Shown in pieces: positions 1 through 8,400 of a stretch of DNA of 13,974 bases. A model generated the notes under the pieces. The model had not been told where the DNA came from and did no database searches. It saw nothing but the letters and a program-made list of their open reading frames with translations. Numbering within the stretch: position 1 is the stretch's first letter; every line of letters starts with the position of its first letter. The translations under genes and the position numbers were made by a program. Source of the stretch: Brevundimonas sp. (GTDB taxonomy: Bacteria; Pseudomonadota; Alphaproteobacteria; Caulobacterales; Caulobacteraceae); the NCBI GenBank assembly GCA_031119155.1, contig JAVHYH010000073.1, positions 1-13,974 on the forward strand, in the 5' to 3' direction.

Positions 1-963
1 CTGGTCTCGCTGGTCGCCCACGAGCTGGCGCACAGCGGGGCCGGCAATCTGGTGACCAACGCCACCTGGGCCGACTTCTGGCTCAACGAGGGCTTCACCG
101 TCTATTTCGAGAACCGGATCATGGAGGCCCTGTACGGACAGGAGCGCGCCCTGATGCTGCAGTCGCTCGGATGGGGCGACCTGCAGGCGACGCTGGCCGA
201 CCTGCCGCCCGCCGACACCCGGCTGAAGATCGATCTGGCCGGTCGCGACCCGGACGACGGCCTGACCGACATCGCCTACGAAAAGGGCGCCGCCTTCCTG
301 CGCACCATCGAGCGCATCGTCGGCCGCGAGCGTTTCGACGCCTGGCTCAAGGGCTATTTCGAACGCAACGCCTTCCGCCCCATGACCACCGAACTGTTCC
401 TTGAGGACATTCGGACGCATCTGGTCACCACACGGGCGCTGGAAGACCAGTTGATGATGGACGCCTGGATCTACCAGCCGGGCATGCCGTCGAACTGGCA
501 GCCGCCGGTGTCCAACGCCTTCGCGCCGGTGGACGCCGCCGCCCGCGCCTTCGCCGCCGGCGGCCCCGCCTCGGCCATCCCGTGGGCCGGCTGGTCGACG
601 CAGGAGCGCCAGCGCTTCCTCGCCTGGCGTCAGCCTGTCACCTCCGCCAACGGCCGCTGGCTGACCGACGCCCAGCTGGCCGATCTGGAAGCCACCCTGA
701 ACCTGAAGAACGAGGGCAACTCGGAAGTCGTCTTCGCCTGGCTGCAGATCGCGGTGAAGCACCGCTATCAGCCCGCCGTGCCGACGCTGGAGCATTTCCT
801 GACCACCCAGGGCCGCCGCAAATTCGTCCTGCCGCTGTTCACCAGCCTCTGGGCCGAAGGCGACTGGGGCCGCCCGATCGCCACCCGCGTCTATGCCCAG
901 GCCCGCCCGGGATATCACCCGGTCACCACCGGTTCGGTGGATACAGTGGTGGGACGGCCCTGA
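1..963 (+). CDS. M1 family aminopeptidase, leukotriene A4 hydrolase-like (3' part)
   Basis: Zinc metallopeptidase that removes N-terminal residues from peptides. The frame is open from base 1, so the N-terminal domain and start lie outside the window; 320 residues remain. The zinc site HELAH is at residues 7-11 with the third ligand Glu30 in WLNEG, giving HEXXH-X18-E. Tyr93 in AYEKG matches the catalytic tyrosine of leukotriene A4 hydrolase. The last third is the helical C-terminal domain of that subfamily; GRRKF near residues 271-275 matches the human GRMKF, whose Arg and Lys bind the substrate carboxylate, and YHPVT near the end matches MHPVT. The C-terminus is therefore natural. Odd: the usual HSW(S/T)GN after the zinc motif reads HSGAGN. 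Peptidase activity is inferred from the family; epoxide hydrolase activity should not be assumed. Cellular location cannot be judged without the N-terminus. Confidence 0.95.
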   Translation: MVSLVAHELAHSGAGNLVTNATWADFWLNEGFTVYFENRIMEALYGQERALMLQSLGWGDLQATLADLPPADTRLKIDLAGRDPDDGLTDIAYEKGAAFLRTIERIVGRERFDAWLKGYFERNAFRPMTTELFLEDIRTHLVTTRALEDQLMMDAWIYQPGMPSNWQPPVSNAFAPVDAAARAFAAGGPASAIPWAGWSTQERQRFLAWRQPVTSANGRWLTDAQLADLEATLNLKNEGNSEVVFAWLQIAVKHRYQPAVPTLEHFLTTQGRRKFVLPLFTSLWAEGDWGRPIATRVYAQARPGYHPVTTGSVDTVVGRP

Positions 964-966
964 CTT

Positions 967-1156
967 CTCCCTCTCCCGATGGGAGAGGGCTTGAGCCTCC
1001 GAGAGCGAAGCGATCGGCAAGGCGAAAGGGTGAGGGTCGATCCTCGGCATTCGGCGTAAGCCGTGTCCCCGTCCCGGGGGCGGCTTACGCCGACTTCAAC
1101 AGTCGACCCTCATCCGACGGGGCTCCGCCCCGCCACGTTCTCCCATCGGGAGAAGG
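967..1156. repeat. Composite palindromic intergenic repeat (REP/MITE-like)
   Basis: This fills most of the 312-base gap between the peptidase and hppD; I see no gene in it. Its ends are inverted copies of one motif, itself a hairpin: CCCTCTCCC-GAT-GGGAGAGGG at 969-989 and TTCTCCC-ATC-GGGAGAA at 1138-1154. Inside them lie a near-perfect inverted pair, GGGTGAGGGTCGA at 1028-1040 and TCGACCCTCATCC at 1103-1115 (12 of 13 match). At the centre is a perfect 13-bp pair, TCGGCGTAAGCCG at 1051-1063 and CGGCTTACGCCGA at 1081-1093, around a C/G-rich loop. The layout suggests two head-to-head copies of a dispersed alphaproteobacterial repeat. As RNA the central hairpin could protect or end the peptidase transcript, but there is no T-tract. 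Mobility is inference. Confidence 0.8.
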
Positions 1157-1196
1157 AAAGCTGAGACGCCCCCACGAACCTGTGTCCCATCCCACC

Positions 1197-1225
1197 TTGG
1201 CTTCACCGGTTCCGGACACTAGGTT
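1197..1225 (+). promoter_or_regulatory. Possible hppD promoter
   Basis: A weak sigma70-like pair: TTGGCT at 1197-1202, 17-bp spacer, TAGGTT at 1220-1225, about 50 bases before the hppD ATG. The -10 overlaps the second copy of a GGTTCCG direct repeat (1208-1214 and 1222-1228, 14-bp period), which could be an operator. The match to consensus is only moderate, so this is a suggestion. Confidence 0.25.
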
Positions 1226-1275
1226 CCGCCCGACAAACGGCGATCCAACGCCGCCCTCATTTCAGGAGACGCCCG

Positions 1276-2361
1276 ATGACTGATGCAGCCACGATCGACC
1301 AGGAAAACCCGCTCGGCGTCGACGGCTTCGAGTTCGTCGAGTTCACCGGCCCCGAGCCCGAGGCCATGGTCGGCCGGCTGGAGCTGATGGGCTTCACCCG
1401 CACCCATGTGAACCCGGCCACCGGCGCCGTCCGCCTGAAGCAGGGCGACATCTCCATGCTGGTGAACCTGACGCCCAAGGGCCAGGCCGCCGACTTCGCC
1501 AAGGACCACGGTCCGTCGGCCAACGGCATGGCCTTCCGCGTCGGCAATGCCAAGGAAGCCTATGAAGGCGCCCTGGCCCGTGGCGCCGTCGCCGCGTCAG
1601 ACGCCGCCGGCGGCGCGCTGGGCAATGACTATCCCTACATCCTGCAGGGCATCGGCGGTTCGCTGCTCTACGTCATCGACCAGTACGGCGCGAACGGCTC
1701 GCTCTACGCCGGCTGGGACGAGATCGAAGGCTGGCAGGAGGCCGAAAAGAAGAACTCGGTCGGCCTCGAAATCCTCGACCACCTGACCCACAACGTCCGT
1801 CGCGGCCAGATGCGCACCTGGTCCGGCTTCTACAACTCGATCTTCAACTTCGAGGAGCAGAAGTATTTCGACATCAAGGGCAAGGCGACCGGCCTGTTCT
1901 CGCAGGCGATGATCGCGCCCGACCGCGCCATCCGCATCCCGCTGAACGAAAGCCAGGACGACAACTCGCAGATCGAGGAGTTCCTGCGTCGCTACAACGG
2001 CGAAGGCATCCAGCACATCGCCCTGACGACCGAGAACATCTTCGAGACCGTCGAGACGATGAAGGCGCGCGGCGTCGACTTCCAGGACACCATCGAGACC
2101 TATTTCGAGCTGATCGACAAACGCCTGCCGAACCACGGCGAGGACGTGGAGCGGATGCGCAAGAACCGCATCCTGATCGACGGTTCGGACGAGGAAGGCC
2201 TGCTGCTGCAGATCTTCACCCAGGACACCTTCGGCCCGATCTTCTTCGAGATCATCCAGCGCAAGGGCAACGAGGGCTTCGGCAACGGAAACTTCCAGGC
2301 CCTGTTCGACTCGATCGAGCTGGACCAGATCCGTCGCGGCGTCATCAAGGTCGACGCCTGA
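1276..2361 (+). CDS. hppD: 4-hydroxyphenylpyruvate dioxygenase
   Basis: Cytosolic non-heme Fe(II) enzyme that converts 4-hydroxyphenylpyruvate and O2 to homogentisate and CO2, the committed step of tyrosine catabolism by the homogentisate route. The 361-residue length is normal for bacterial HPPD. Two VOC (glyoxalase-fold) domains are visible, roughly residues 15-150 and 160-330. The iron ligands by family alignment are His169 in LDHLTHNV, His247 in GIQHIAL and Glu325 in FFEIIQRKG; the family block QIFTQDTFGPIFFE is intact. The ATG at 1276 is preceded by AGGAG at 1264-1268 with good spacing. No homogentisate 1,2-dioxygenase or fumarylacetoacetase lies nearby, so the rest of the pathway is elsewhere. 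The next gene's ATG abuts its stop codon. Identification is firm; regulation is not visible beyond a weak promoter and a short direct repeat upstream. Confidence 0.97.
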   Translation: MTDAATIDQENPLGVDGFEFVEFTGPEPEAMVGRLELMGFTRTHVNPATGAVRLKQGDISMLVNLTPKGQAADFAKDHGPSANGMAFRVGNAKEAYEGALARGAVAASDAAGGALGNDYPYILQGIGGSLLYVIDQYGANGSLYAGWDEIEGWQEAEKKNSVGLEILDHLTHNVRRGQMRTWSGFYNSIFNFEEQKYFDIKGKATGLFSQAMIAPDRAIRIPLNESQDDNSQIEEFLRRYNGEGIQHIALTTENIFETVETMKARGVDFQDTIETYFELIDKRLPNHGEDVERMRKNRILIDGSDEEGLLLQIFTQDTFGPIFFEIIQRKGNEGFGNGNFQALFDSIELDQIRRGVIKVDA

Positions 2362-2550
2362 ATGCAGATGCGTCCGCCGTCCTGGCTGCCCTGGCTCGGC
2401 CCGCTCGTCGCGGCCGTGGTCGGGGCGCTGGCGGGCGAATTCTGGCTGGGCGGCGGGTTCTGGACGGTTTTGGCCGCGGCGCTGATCTGCGGCTTCGCCC
2501 CCATCATCGGCTACCGCATCTGGCTGTGGCGCTGGCGGCGCAAGGGCTGA
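2362..2550 (+). CDS. Small Trp-rich membrane protein, coupled to hppD
   Basis: Unrecognised 62-residue protein. Its ATG follows the hppD TGA with no gap, so translation probably depends on ribosomes finishing hppD; a second in-frame ATG lies at 2368. Two hydrophobic stretches (about residues 8-30 and 33-53) separated by a Gly-rich turn suggest a helical hairpin in the inner membrane. The C-terminus RIWLWRWRRKG is strongly basic and should face the cytoplasm. Seven of 62 residues are Trp. Codons are GC-rich at the third position like those of the neighbours, which supports a real gene. There are no cysteines or acidic residues in the segments that would suggest catalysis. A role linked to tyrosine catabolism is possible from position only; it could equally be an unrelated passenger. 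Confidence 0.6.
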   Translation: MQMRPPSWLPWLGPLVAAVVGALAGEFWLGGGFWTVLAAALICGFAPIIGYRIWLWRWRRKG

Positions 2551-2560
2551 GCGCCATCCG

Positions 2561-3013
2561 ATGGCGATCCGCTACCTGCACCTGCCCGCCGGATCGGAGC
2601 CGCCCGCCATCGGGCAGGACGGCCCGTTCAAGGCTGTCGTGCTGATCGAGCAGGACGTCGATCCGGACTGGCAGAACCGGATCAGCGATTGGCTGGTCCT
2701 CAGCGGCTGCCTCTACATGATGGCATGGGGCCGCAAGGCGACCGAGTGGGACGACAGTATCGACTGGGCGAATCTCACACTGCACGATTTCGAGAGCATC
2801 CCTGACGACAAAAGCGTCATGACGACCTGGCATGACGACTGGCCGCTGGCTGAGGTCTTCTTTTTCGCGGGAAACGAAGCCGAACATGGGACGGTCGAAC
2901 TGACGGACGTCTGGATCATAGACATCCACCCCGCCGATCGTCGGGCTCTGATGCTCCAGCAATATGCGGCGGCGCAGGAAGATGACCCGGCGGAGACGCT
3001 TCCGGCAGTCTGA
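2561..3013 (+). CDS. Hypothetical protein, 150 residues
   Basis: Function unknown. A compact, acidic, probably cytosolic protein without signal peptide or membrane segment. The middle carries well-formed alternating strands and helices: FKAVVLIEQDVDPDWQN, then ISDWLVLSGCLYMMAWG, a DDSIDWANL segment, and VMTTWHDDWPLAEVFFF around residues 87-103. The rich Trp/Asp/His content (WHDDW) resembles a family of small uncharacterised bacterial proteins, which I recall only vaguely as a DUF (possibly DUF7684). The start is 11 bases after the preceding stop, with only a weak AAGGG upstream, so it may be read by coupling within the hppD unit. Third-position GC is visibly lower than in hppD or the next gene (for example AAAAGC, GATTTC, AATCTC codons), which could mean a different history. 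No catalytic motif is claimed. Confidence 0.75.
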   Translation: MAIRYLHLPAGSEPPAIGQDGPFKAVVLIEQDVDPDWQNRISDWLVLSGCLYMMAWGRKATEWDDSIDWANLTLHDFESIPDDKSVMTTWHDDWPLAEVFFFAGNEAEHGTVELTDVWIIDIHPADRRALMLQQYAAAQEDDPAETLPAV

Positions 3014-3151
3014 GTGTTCCCTGCGTTGGCAGCAATCACCTGCTGCTTGTTGTGCCGGAAAGGTCTGCGCCTCGCTAGACCACTGACGAAACGTCGGTTT
3101 TCCAGCGTTAAGCACACTCCGTAGCCCGGCCTTAACTCAACCTATGGAAGC

Positions 3152-3171
3152 ATCACCGTAACTGAGGTGAT
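3152..3171 (+). promoter_or_regulatory. Hairpin enclosing the Shine-Dalgarno of the GAF-GGDEF-EAL gene
   Basis: ATCACC at 3152-3157 can pair with GGTGAT at 3166-3171 across an 8-base loop. The right arm is part of the strong Shine-Dalgarno GAGGTGA (3164-3170), six bases before the ATG at 3177. If it forms in RNA, the hairpin would partly hide the ribosome binding site and could make translation conditional. Pairing is seen in the sequence; function is inference. Confidence 0.4.
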
Positions 3172-3176
3172 CTTTC

Positions 3177-5321
3177 ATGCAGCTCCTGCTCCAGAATGAC
3201 ATCCTCGAGATGGTCGCCCGGGGAGAACCGCTGGCCGCCACCGCCGAGGCCCTGTGCGTCCGCGTCGAGGCTCTGCTGCCCGGCGTGGTCTGTTCCATCC
3301 TGACCGTGGACGACGACGGCCTGCTGCATCCGCTGGCGGCTCCGGGCCTGCCCCGCGCCTATGCGGCGGCCTTCGACAACCTGCCGATCGGGCCGGACGT
3401 CGGTTCCTGCGGCGCGGCCATCTATCTGAAGCAGCCGGTCGAGGCGACCGATATCGCCACCGATCCCCGCTGGGCGCCCTATGCCTATCTGCCGCTGGCC
3501 ATCGGCCTGCGCGCCTGCTGGTCCACGCCGATCCTCAGCAAGGACGGCGACGTGCTGGGCGCCTTCGCCTTCTATTTCCGCCAGCCCCGCGCCCACACCC
3601 ATCAGGAGGCCGAGGTCGTTCAGGCCAGCATCCACCTGTGCGCCATCGCGCTGGAGCGGGACCAGCAGGCGGCGGCCCAGTACCGGCTGGCCTATCGCGA
3701 CATCCTGACCGACCTGCCCAACCGCGCCGCCTTCAACGCCGCCGGCATCCGCCGGGCCGACGAGGACGCGCCCTGGGCCCTGCTGTTGATCGATCTGGAC
3801 AACCTCAAGACCGTCAATGACACCTTCGGCCACCGGGCCGGCGACTGCCTGATCCGCGCCGCCGCCTGGCGCATCGAGAAGGCGGCGGGGGCCAACAGGA
3901 CCTATCGCCTCGGCGGCGACGAGTTCGCCGTGCTGATCGAGGGCCCGTCGGCGGACAATCCCGTCGCCGTGGCGGAGAGGATTCTGGAGAACCTGCAGGA
4001 GCCGGTCGATTGCGACGGCCATCTGGCGGCGCCGCGGGCCACCATCGGCTGCGCGGTCGCGGCGGCGGACGCCGTTCCCGAGGACGTGCGCCAGAACGCC
4101 GACTTCGCCCTGTATCACGCCAAGGAGACCCGCCGCGGGGGGGCCGTCCTCTACAATCCCGATCTGGGCGGGGCGATGAGCCGCCGGCTGACCGCCATCC
4201 GCGACGTCGGCGCCGCCCTGCAGGAAGACCGGATCGACGCCCACTATCAGCCTGTCGTGCGCCTCGACACCGGCGAGATCGTCGGGCTGGAGGCCCTGTT
4301 CCGGGTCGTCACCGAGAGCGGCGAGGTCATTCCCGCCGGCGACTATTTCGACGCCACCACCGACATCTATACCGCCACCCGCCTGACGGCCCGCATGCTG
4401 GATATCGTCGCGCGCGACGTCCGCGCCTGGCTGGATCAGGGCATCTGGTTCCAGCACGTCGGCATCAACGTCTCCTCGGCCGACTTCCAGGGCGGCGACC
4501 TGCACGAGCTGATCCGGCAGGCCTTCGCCCGCGAGGACGTGTCGCTGCAGCACATCATTCTGGAGGTCACCGAGACGGTCTATATGGCCAGCGACGGACT
4601 GGTCGCCAACGAGATCCAGAAGATGCGGGCCAACGGCCTGAAGGTCGCGCTGGACGACTTCGGCACCGGTTTCGCCTCCCTGACACACCTGCTGTCGGTG
4701 CCCGTCGACATCATCAAGATCGACAAGTCCTTCGTCGCCCGCATGGAGCCGGAGAGCCGCAGCACGGCCATCGTCGAGGGCCTGCTGACCATGGCCGGCA
4801 AGCTGGGCATCAAGGTCGTCGCCGAGGGCATCGAGAACCAGATGCAGGCCGAACTGCTGCGCAATTTCGGCTGTACCCTCGGTCAGGGCTACCTCTACGC
4901 CCGCCCGGTCGATCGCCGGAAGATCACCGCCATGCTGTCCGAGAAGGCCCAGAAGCGCGATCCCGATCTCGCCCTCGCCGTCGGCCTGGTGCCGGATCAG
5001 CTGACAGACACGCTGGACCGTCAGCCCGAGGCCGACGGACGCCTGATCCGCTACGCCATCCTGCTGTGCGGCGACGACTGGCGGGTGGTGTCGGAGCGGC
5101 GCCAGTTCGGACGCTTCCCCAACCGCGCCGCCGCCTTCCAGTGCGCCATGCGTCTGGCCCGCGAGGCCAACGCCTCCGGCGCCACGGTGGAACTGCTGCA
5201 TGCGGACACGGGTGGGGAGCTGAAGAGCTTCTACCTGACCGATCAGACCGAGACCCTGACTTTGGGGCTCGACGACGCCGAGCCCGCGCCGCCGCTCAAG
5301 GCGAAATCCGCCGGCGCCTGA
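3177..5321 (+). CDS. GAF-GGDEF-EAL cyclic-di-GMP turnover protein
   Basis: A 714-residue signalling enzyme with potential to make and break cyclic-di-GMP, the messenger for motile/sessile choice. Order: GAF sensor about 15-165 (GSCGAAI and RACWSTPI motifs), GGDEF cyclase about 170-330, EAL phosphodiesterase about 340-585, and a further C-terminal module about 615-700. GGDEF is intact at 246-250 after LLIDLDNLKTVNDTFGH; the RxxD inhibitory site upstream is absent. EAL key residues are all present: EAL 372-374, Asn431, Glu463 in LEVTET, Asp493-Asp494 in DDFGTG, Lys514, Glu550 and Gln570. There is no membrane segment, so it is cytosolic. The start is fixed by GAGGTGA six bases upstream. The tail (RLIRYAILLCGDDWRVVSERR to VELLHADTG) resembles small DUF2188-like domains. 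Which activity dominates cannot be read from sequence. It converges on dnaE2 across a 104-base gap with no clear terminator. Confidence 0.95.
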   Translation: MQLLLQNDILEMVARGEPLAATAEALCVRVEALLPGVVCSILTVDDDGLLHPLAAPGLPRAYAAAFDNLPIGPDVGSCGAAIYLKQPVEATDIATDPRWAPYAYLPLAIGLRACWSTPILSKDGDVLGAFAFYFRQPRAHTHQEAEVVQASIHLCAIALERDQQAAAQYRLAYRDILTDLPNRAAFNAAGIRRADEDAPWALLLIDLDNLKTVNDTFGHRAGDCLIRAAAWRIEKAAGANRTYRLGGDEFAVLIEGPSADNPVAVAERILENLQEPVDCDGHLAAPRATIGCAVAAADAVPEDVRQNADFALYHAKETRRGGAVLYNPDLGGAMSRRLTAIRDVGAALQEDRIDAHYQPVVRLDTGEIVGLEALFRVVTESGEVIPAGDYFDATTDIYTATRLTARMLDIVARDVRAWLDQGIWFQHVGINVSSADFQGGDLHELIRQAFAREDVSLQHIILEVTETVYMASDGLVANEIQKMRANGLKVALDDFGTGFASLTHLLSVPVDIIKIDKSFVARMEPESRSTAIVEGLLTMAGKLGIKVVAEGIENQMQAELLRNFGCTLGQGYLYARPVDRRKITAMLSEKAQKRDPDLALAVGLVPDQLTDTLDRQPEADGRLIRYAILLCGDDWRVVSERRQFGRFPNRAAAFQCAMRLAREANASGATVELLHADTGGELKSFYLTDQTETLTLGLDDAEPAPPLKAKSAGA

Positions 5322-5425
5322 CCGACAGGACGCCGCGCTGTAATCGGAGTCGTCGGCATCTCTGCTGTCGCACTTTTGCGTCTTCGCTTTCTCCGAAAAT
5401 CCGTCGTCGAATTCCTCTACGGTTT

Positions 5426-8400
5426 TCAGTGGAAATCGCGCGATCCGGGCAGCACCCGCACGTCGCGGGGATGCCGCCCCCGCGTCGGCGCATGACCCGA
5501 TCCCGGCGCCGCGTCGGGGGTCAGATGACCCAGCATCGGCGTCCAGTCCTCCAGCTGTTCGACGACCAGATGGGTCACCCCCTCGGCGGTCTGGACCTTG
5601 CCCCGCGCCAGCACCATCCGCGCGCCCATGGCCACCGGCCGCAGCCGCTCGAACACGTCGGGCCACAGCACCAGATTGGCCACCCCCGTCTCGTCCTCCA
5701 CGGTCATGAAGCAGACGCCCTTGGCCGTGCCGGGCCGCTGACGCACCAGCACCACGCCTCCGACGATCACCTTCCTGTTGTTGGGTAATCTGGCCAGAGC
5801 GGTCGCAGGAACCGCCTCCGTCTGCGCCAGCCGTTCGCGCAGATAAGCCACCGGGTGGCCCTTCAGGGACAGGCGGATCGTCTGGTAGTCGCCCACCACC
5901 TCCTCCGACGCCGCCAGCTCCGGCAGGGCCTCGGGCGGCCTGCCGTCCGCCTCGCGCAAGCCCATGGCCTCGAACAGCGGCGCACTGGCCGCCGGCGGCG
6001 CCCCGCGCGCGGCCCACATCCCCTGCCGACGGCTCAGTTTCAGCGAGCCATAGGCATCCGCCTCCGCCAGCCGGTCCATCGCCGCCGGGGGCAGCCGCGC
6101 CCGCAGCCGCAGATCATCCAGATCCGCGAACGGCCCCTGCGCCCGCGCCTCCATGATCGCCTCGGCCCAGCCCTTCTTGAACCCGTCGATGGCCCGCAGG
6201 CCGAGGCGCAGGGCCCTTCGGCGGCGACGCGGGCGCGGCTCCAGCGTCGCATCCCAGTCGCTGGCGTTCACATCGGGATGGCGCACCTCGACCCCGTGCT
6301 CGCGCGCGTCCCGGACGATCTGCGCCGGGGCGTAGAAGCCCATCGGCTGGCTGTTCAGCAGGCAGGCCGCGAACACATCGGGATACAGCCACTTCACCCA
6401 GGCCGACACATAGACGAGATGGGCGAAGGAACAGGCGTGGCTCTCGGGAAAGCCATATTCGCCGAAGCCCTTGATCTGGTTGAAGCTGTTCTGGGCGAAC
6501 TCCGGATCATAGCCGCGCGCGATCATCCGCCCGACCATCTTCTCCTCGAAATTCCCGATGGTGCCGTTGTGCCGGAAGGTCGCCATCGCCCGGCGCAGAC
6601 CGTTGGCCTCGTCGCCGGTGAACTCGGCCGCGACCATGGCGATCTTCATCGCCTGCTCCTGAAACAGGGGCACCCCCAGCGTCTTCCTCAACACATCGGT
6701 CAGTTCGGACGGATTGGCCGTCGAGCCCGGCATGGAGAAGCGATAGCTGCCCTTCCCGTGGCGCTGCTCATACGCCCGCCGCTCGGCCCGGCGCTGCAGA
6801 TAGGGATGCACCATCCTGCCCTGGATCGGGCCGGGCCGGACGATGGCGACCTGCACCACCAGGTCATAGAACACGCGCGGCTGCAGCCTCGGCAGCATCG
6901 ACATCTGCGCCCGGCTTTCGACCTGGAACACCCCCAGCGAGTCCGCCTTGCACAACATCTCATAGACGCCCCGCCGCTCGGACGGGACCGCCGCCAGATC
7001 CTTCAGCGGGCGGCCATAGGTGGTCTCGATCATGCGGAAGGCGCGCTTCATCGCCGTCAGCATCCCCAGCGCCAGCACATCGACCTTCATCAGCCCCAGC
7101 CAGTCGATGTCATCCTTGTCCCATTCGATGAAGGTCCGGTCGTCCATCGCCGCATTGCCGATGGGCACGATCTCCAGCAGCGGCGTCTGGCTCAGCACGA
7201 AGCCGCCGACGTGCTGGCTCAGGTGGCGCGGGAATTTGATGATCTCGGCGGTCAGGTCGAGCGCCAGCTGCATGCGCGCGTCGTCGCGGCTCAGCCCCGT
7301 GCGATCGACATGCTCGTCCTTCACCGCATCGCCCCACGAGCCCCAGACGGTGTCGGCCATGCGCGCCGTGACATCCTCCGTCAGCCCCAGCGCCTTGCCC
7401 ACGTCACGGATCGCCGAACGGGGGCGATAGTGGATGATCGTCGCCACGATGGCCGCCCGGTCGCGGCCATAACGGTTGAAGACGTACTGCATCACCTGCT
7501 CCCGCCGCTCGTGCTCGAAGTCGACGTCGATGTCCGGCGGCTCGGACCGCTCGGACGAGATGAACCGCTCGATCAGCAGATCCTGCTGGGTCGGATCGAC
7601 ATTGGTCACGCCGAGGCAGAAGCAGATCACCGAGTTGGCCGCCGAGCCGCGGCCCTGACACAGGATCGGATCGGGCCGGGACCGCGCCCAGGCCACCACG
7701 TCGTGCACCGTCAGGAAGTAGGGGGCGTAGTCCAGCGCCCGGACCAGCCGCAGTTCCTTCAGGATGGTGGCGCGGATGTCGGCGGGCACGCCCTTCGGCC
7801 AGCGGTCCCGGGCGCCCCTGAGCGTCAGCCGCGTCAGCCAGCCTTGCGCGGAATAGCCCTCCGGCACCGGCTCATCCGGGTACTGATAGCTCAGCTCCCG
7901 CAGCGAGAAGGTGCAGGCCCGCGCCACGTCCATGGTCCGCGCCAGCGCCGCCTCATGCCCCCGGAACAGCCGGGCCATCTGCTCGGGCGGCTTGAGGAAA
8001 CGCTCGCCATTGGCCTGCAGCCGACGCCCGGCCCGGTCGATGGTCGTCCCCTCCCGGATGCAGGTCAGCACGTCCTGCAGCATCCGCCGATCGGGGTGGT
8101 GATACAGCACCGCATTGGTGGCGATCATCGGCGCGCCGGTCCGTTCCGCCATCGCCGCCAGCCGCGCCAGCCTGCGCCGGTCATCGCCCCGCCACAGGGG
8201 CGCCGCCGCCAAATACAGCTCATCCGGCCACGCCTTCCGCCAGCCTTCCAGCCGCGTCTCGAAGGCCGCATCCGGCGTCTCGGGCGCGGGCGCCAGAGCG
8301 ATCATCCCGGCGCCCAGTGCGACCGCCTGTTCAAAGGTCAGCCGCGTCTCCGCCTTCTCGATCCGTGTCTCCTCCCCCTCTATGGGGGAGGGGCCCCCCG

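Noticed and set aside
1209..1226. Possible LexA box before hppD (two GTTC)
   Set aside because: The two GTTC are 10 bases apart, not 7, and hppD has no known SOS role.
5322..5425. Terminator or small gene between the convergent GAF-GGDEF-EAL gene and dnaE2
   Set aside because: Only a weak CCGAC/GTCGG pairing and no T-tract after a stem; no open frame with a ribosome binding site.
3153..6017. Long minus-strand open frame across the GAF-GGDEF-EAL gene and the end of dnaE2
   Set aside because: No domain is recognisable, and it overlaps two confident genes in shadow frames; high GC removes stop codons.
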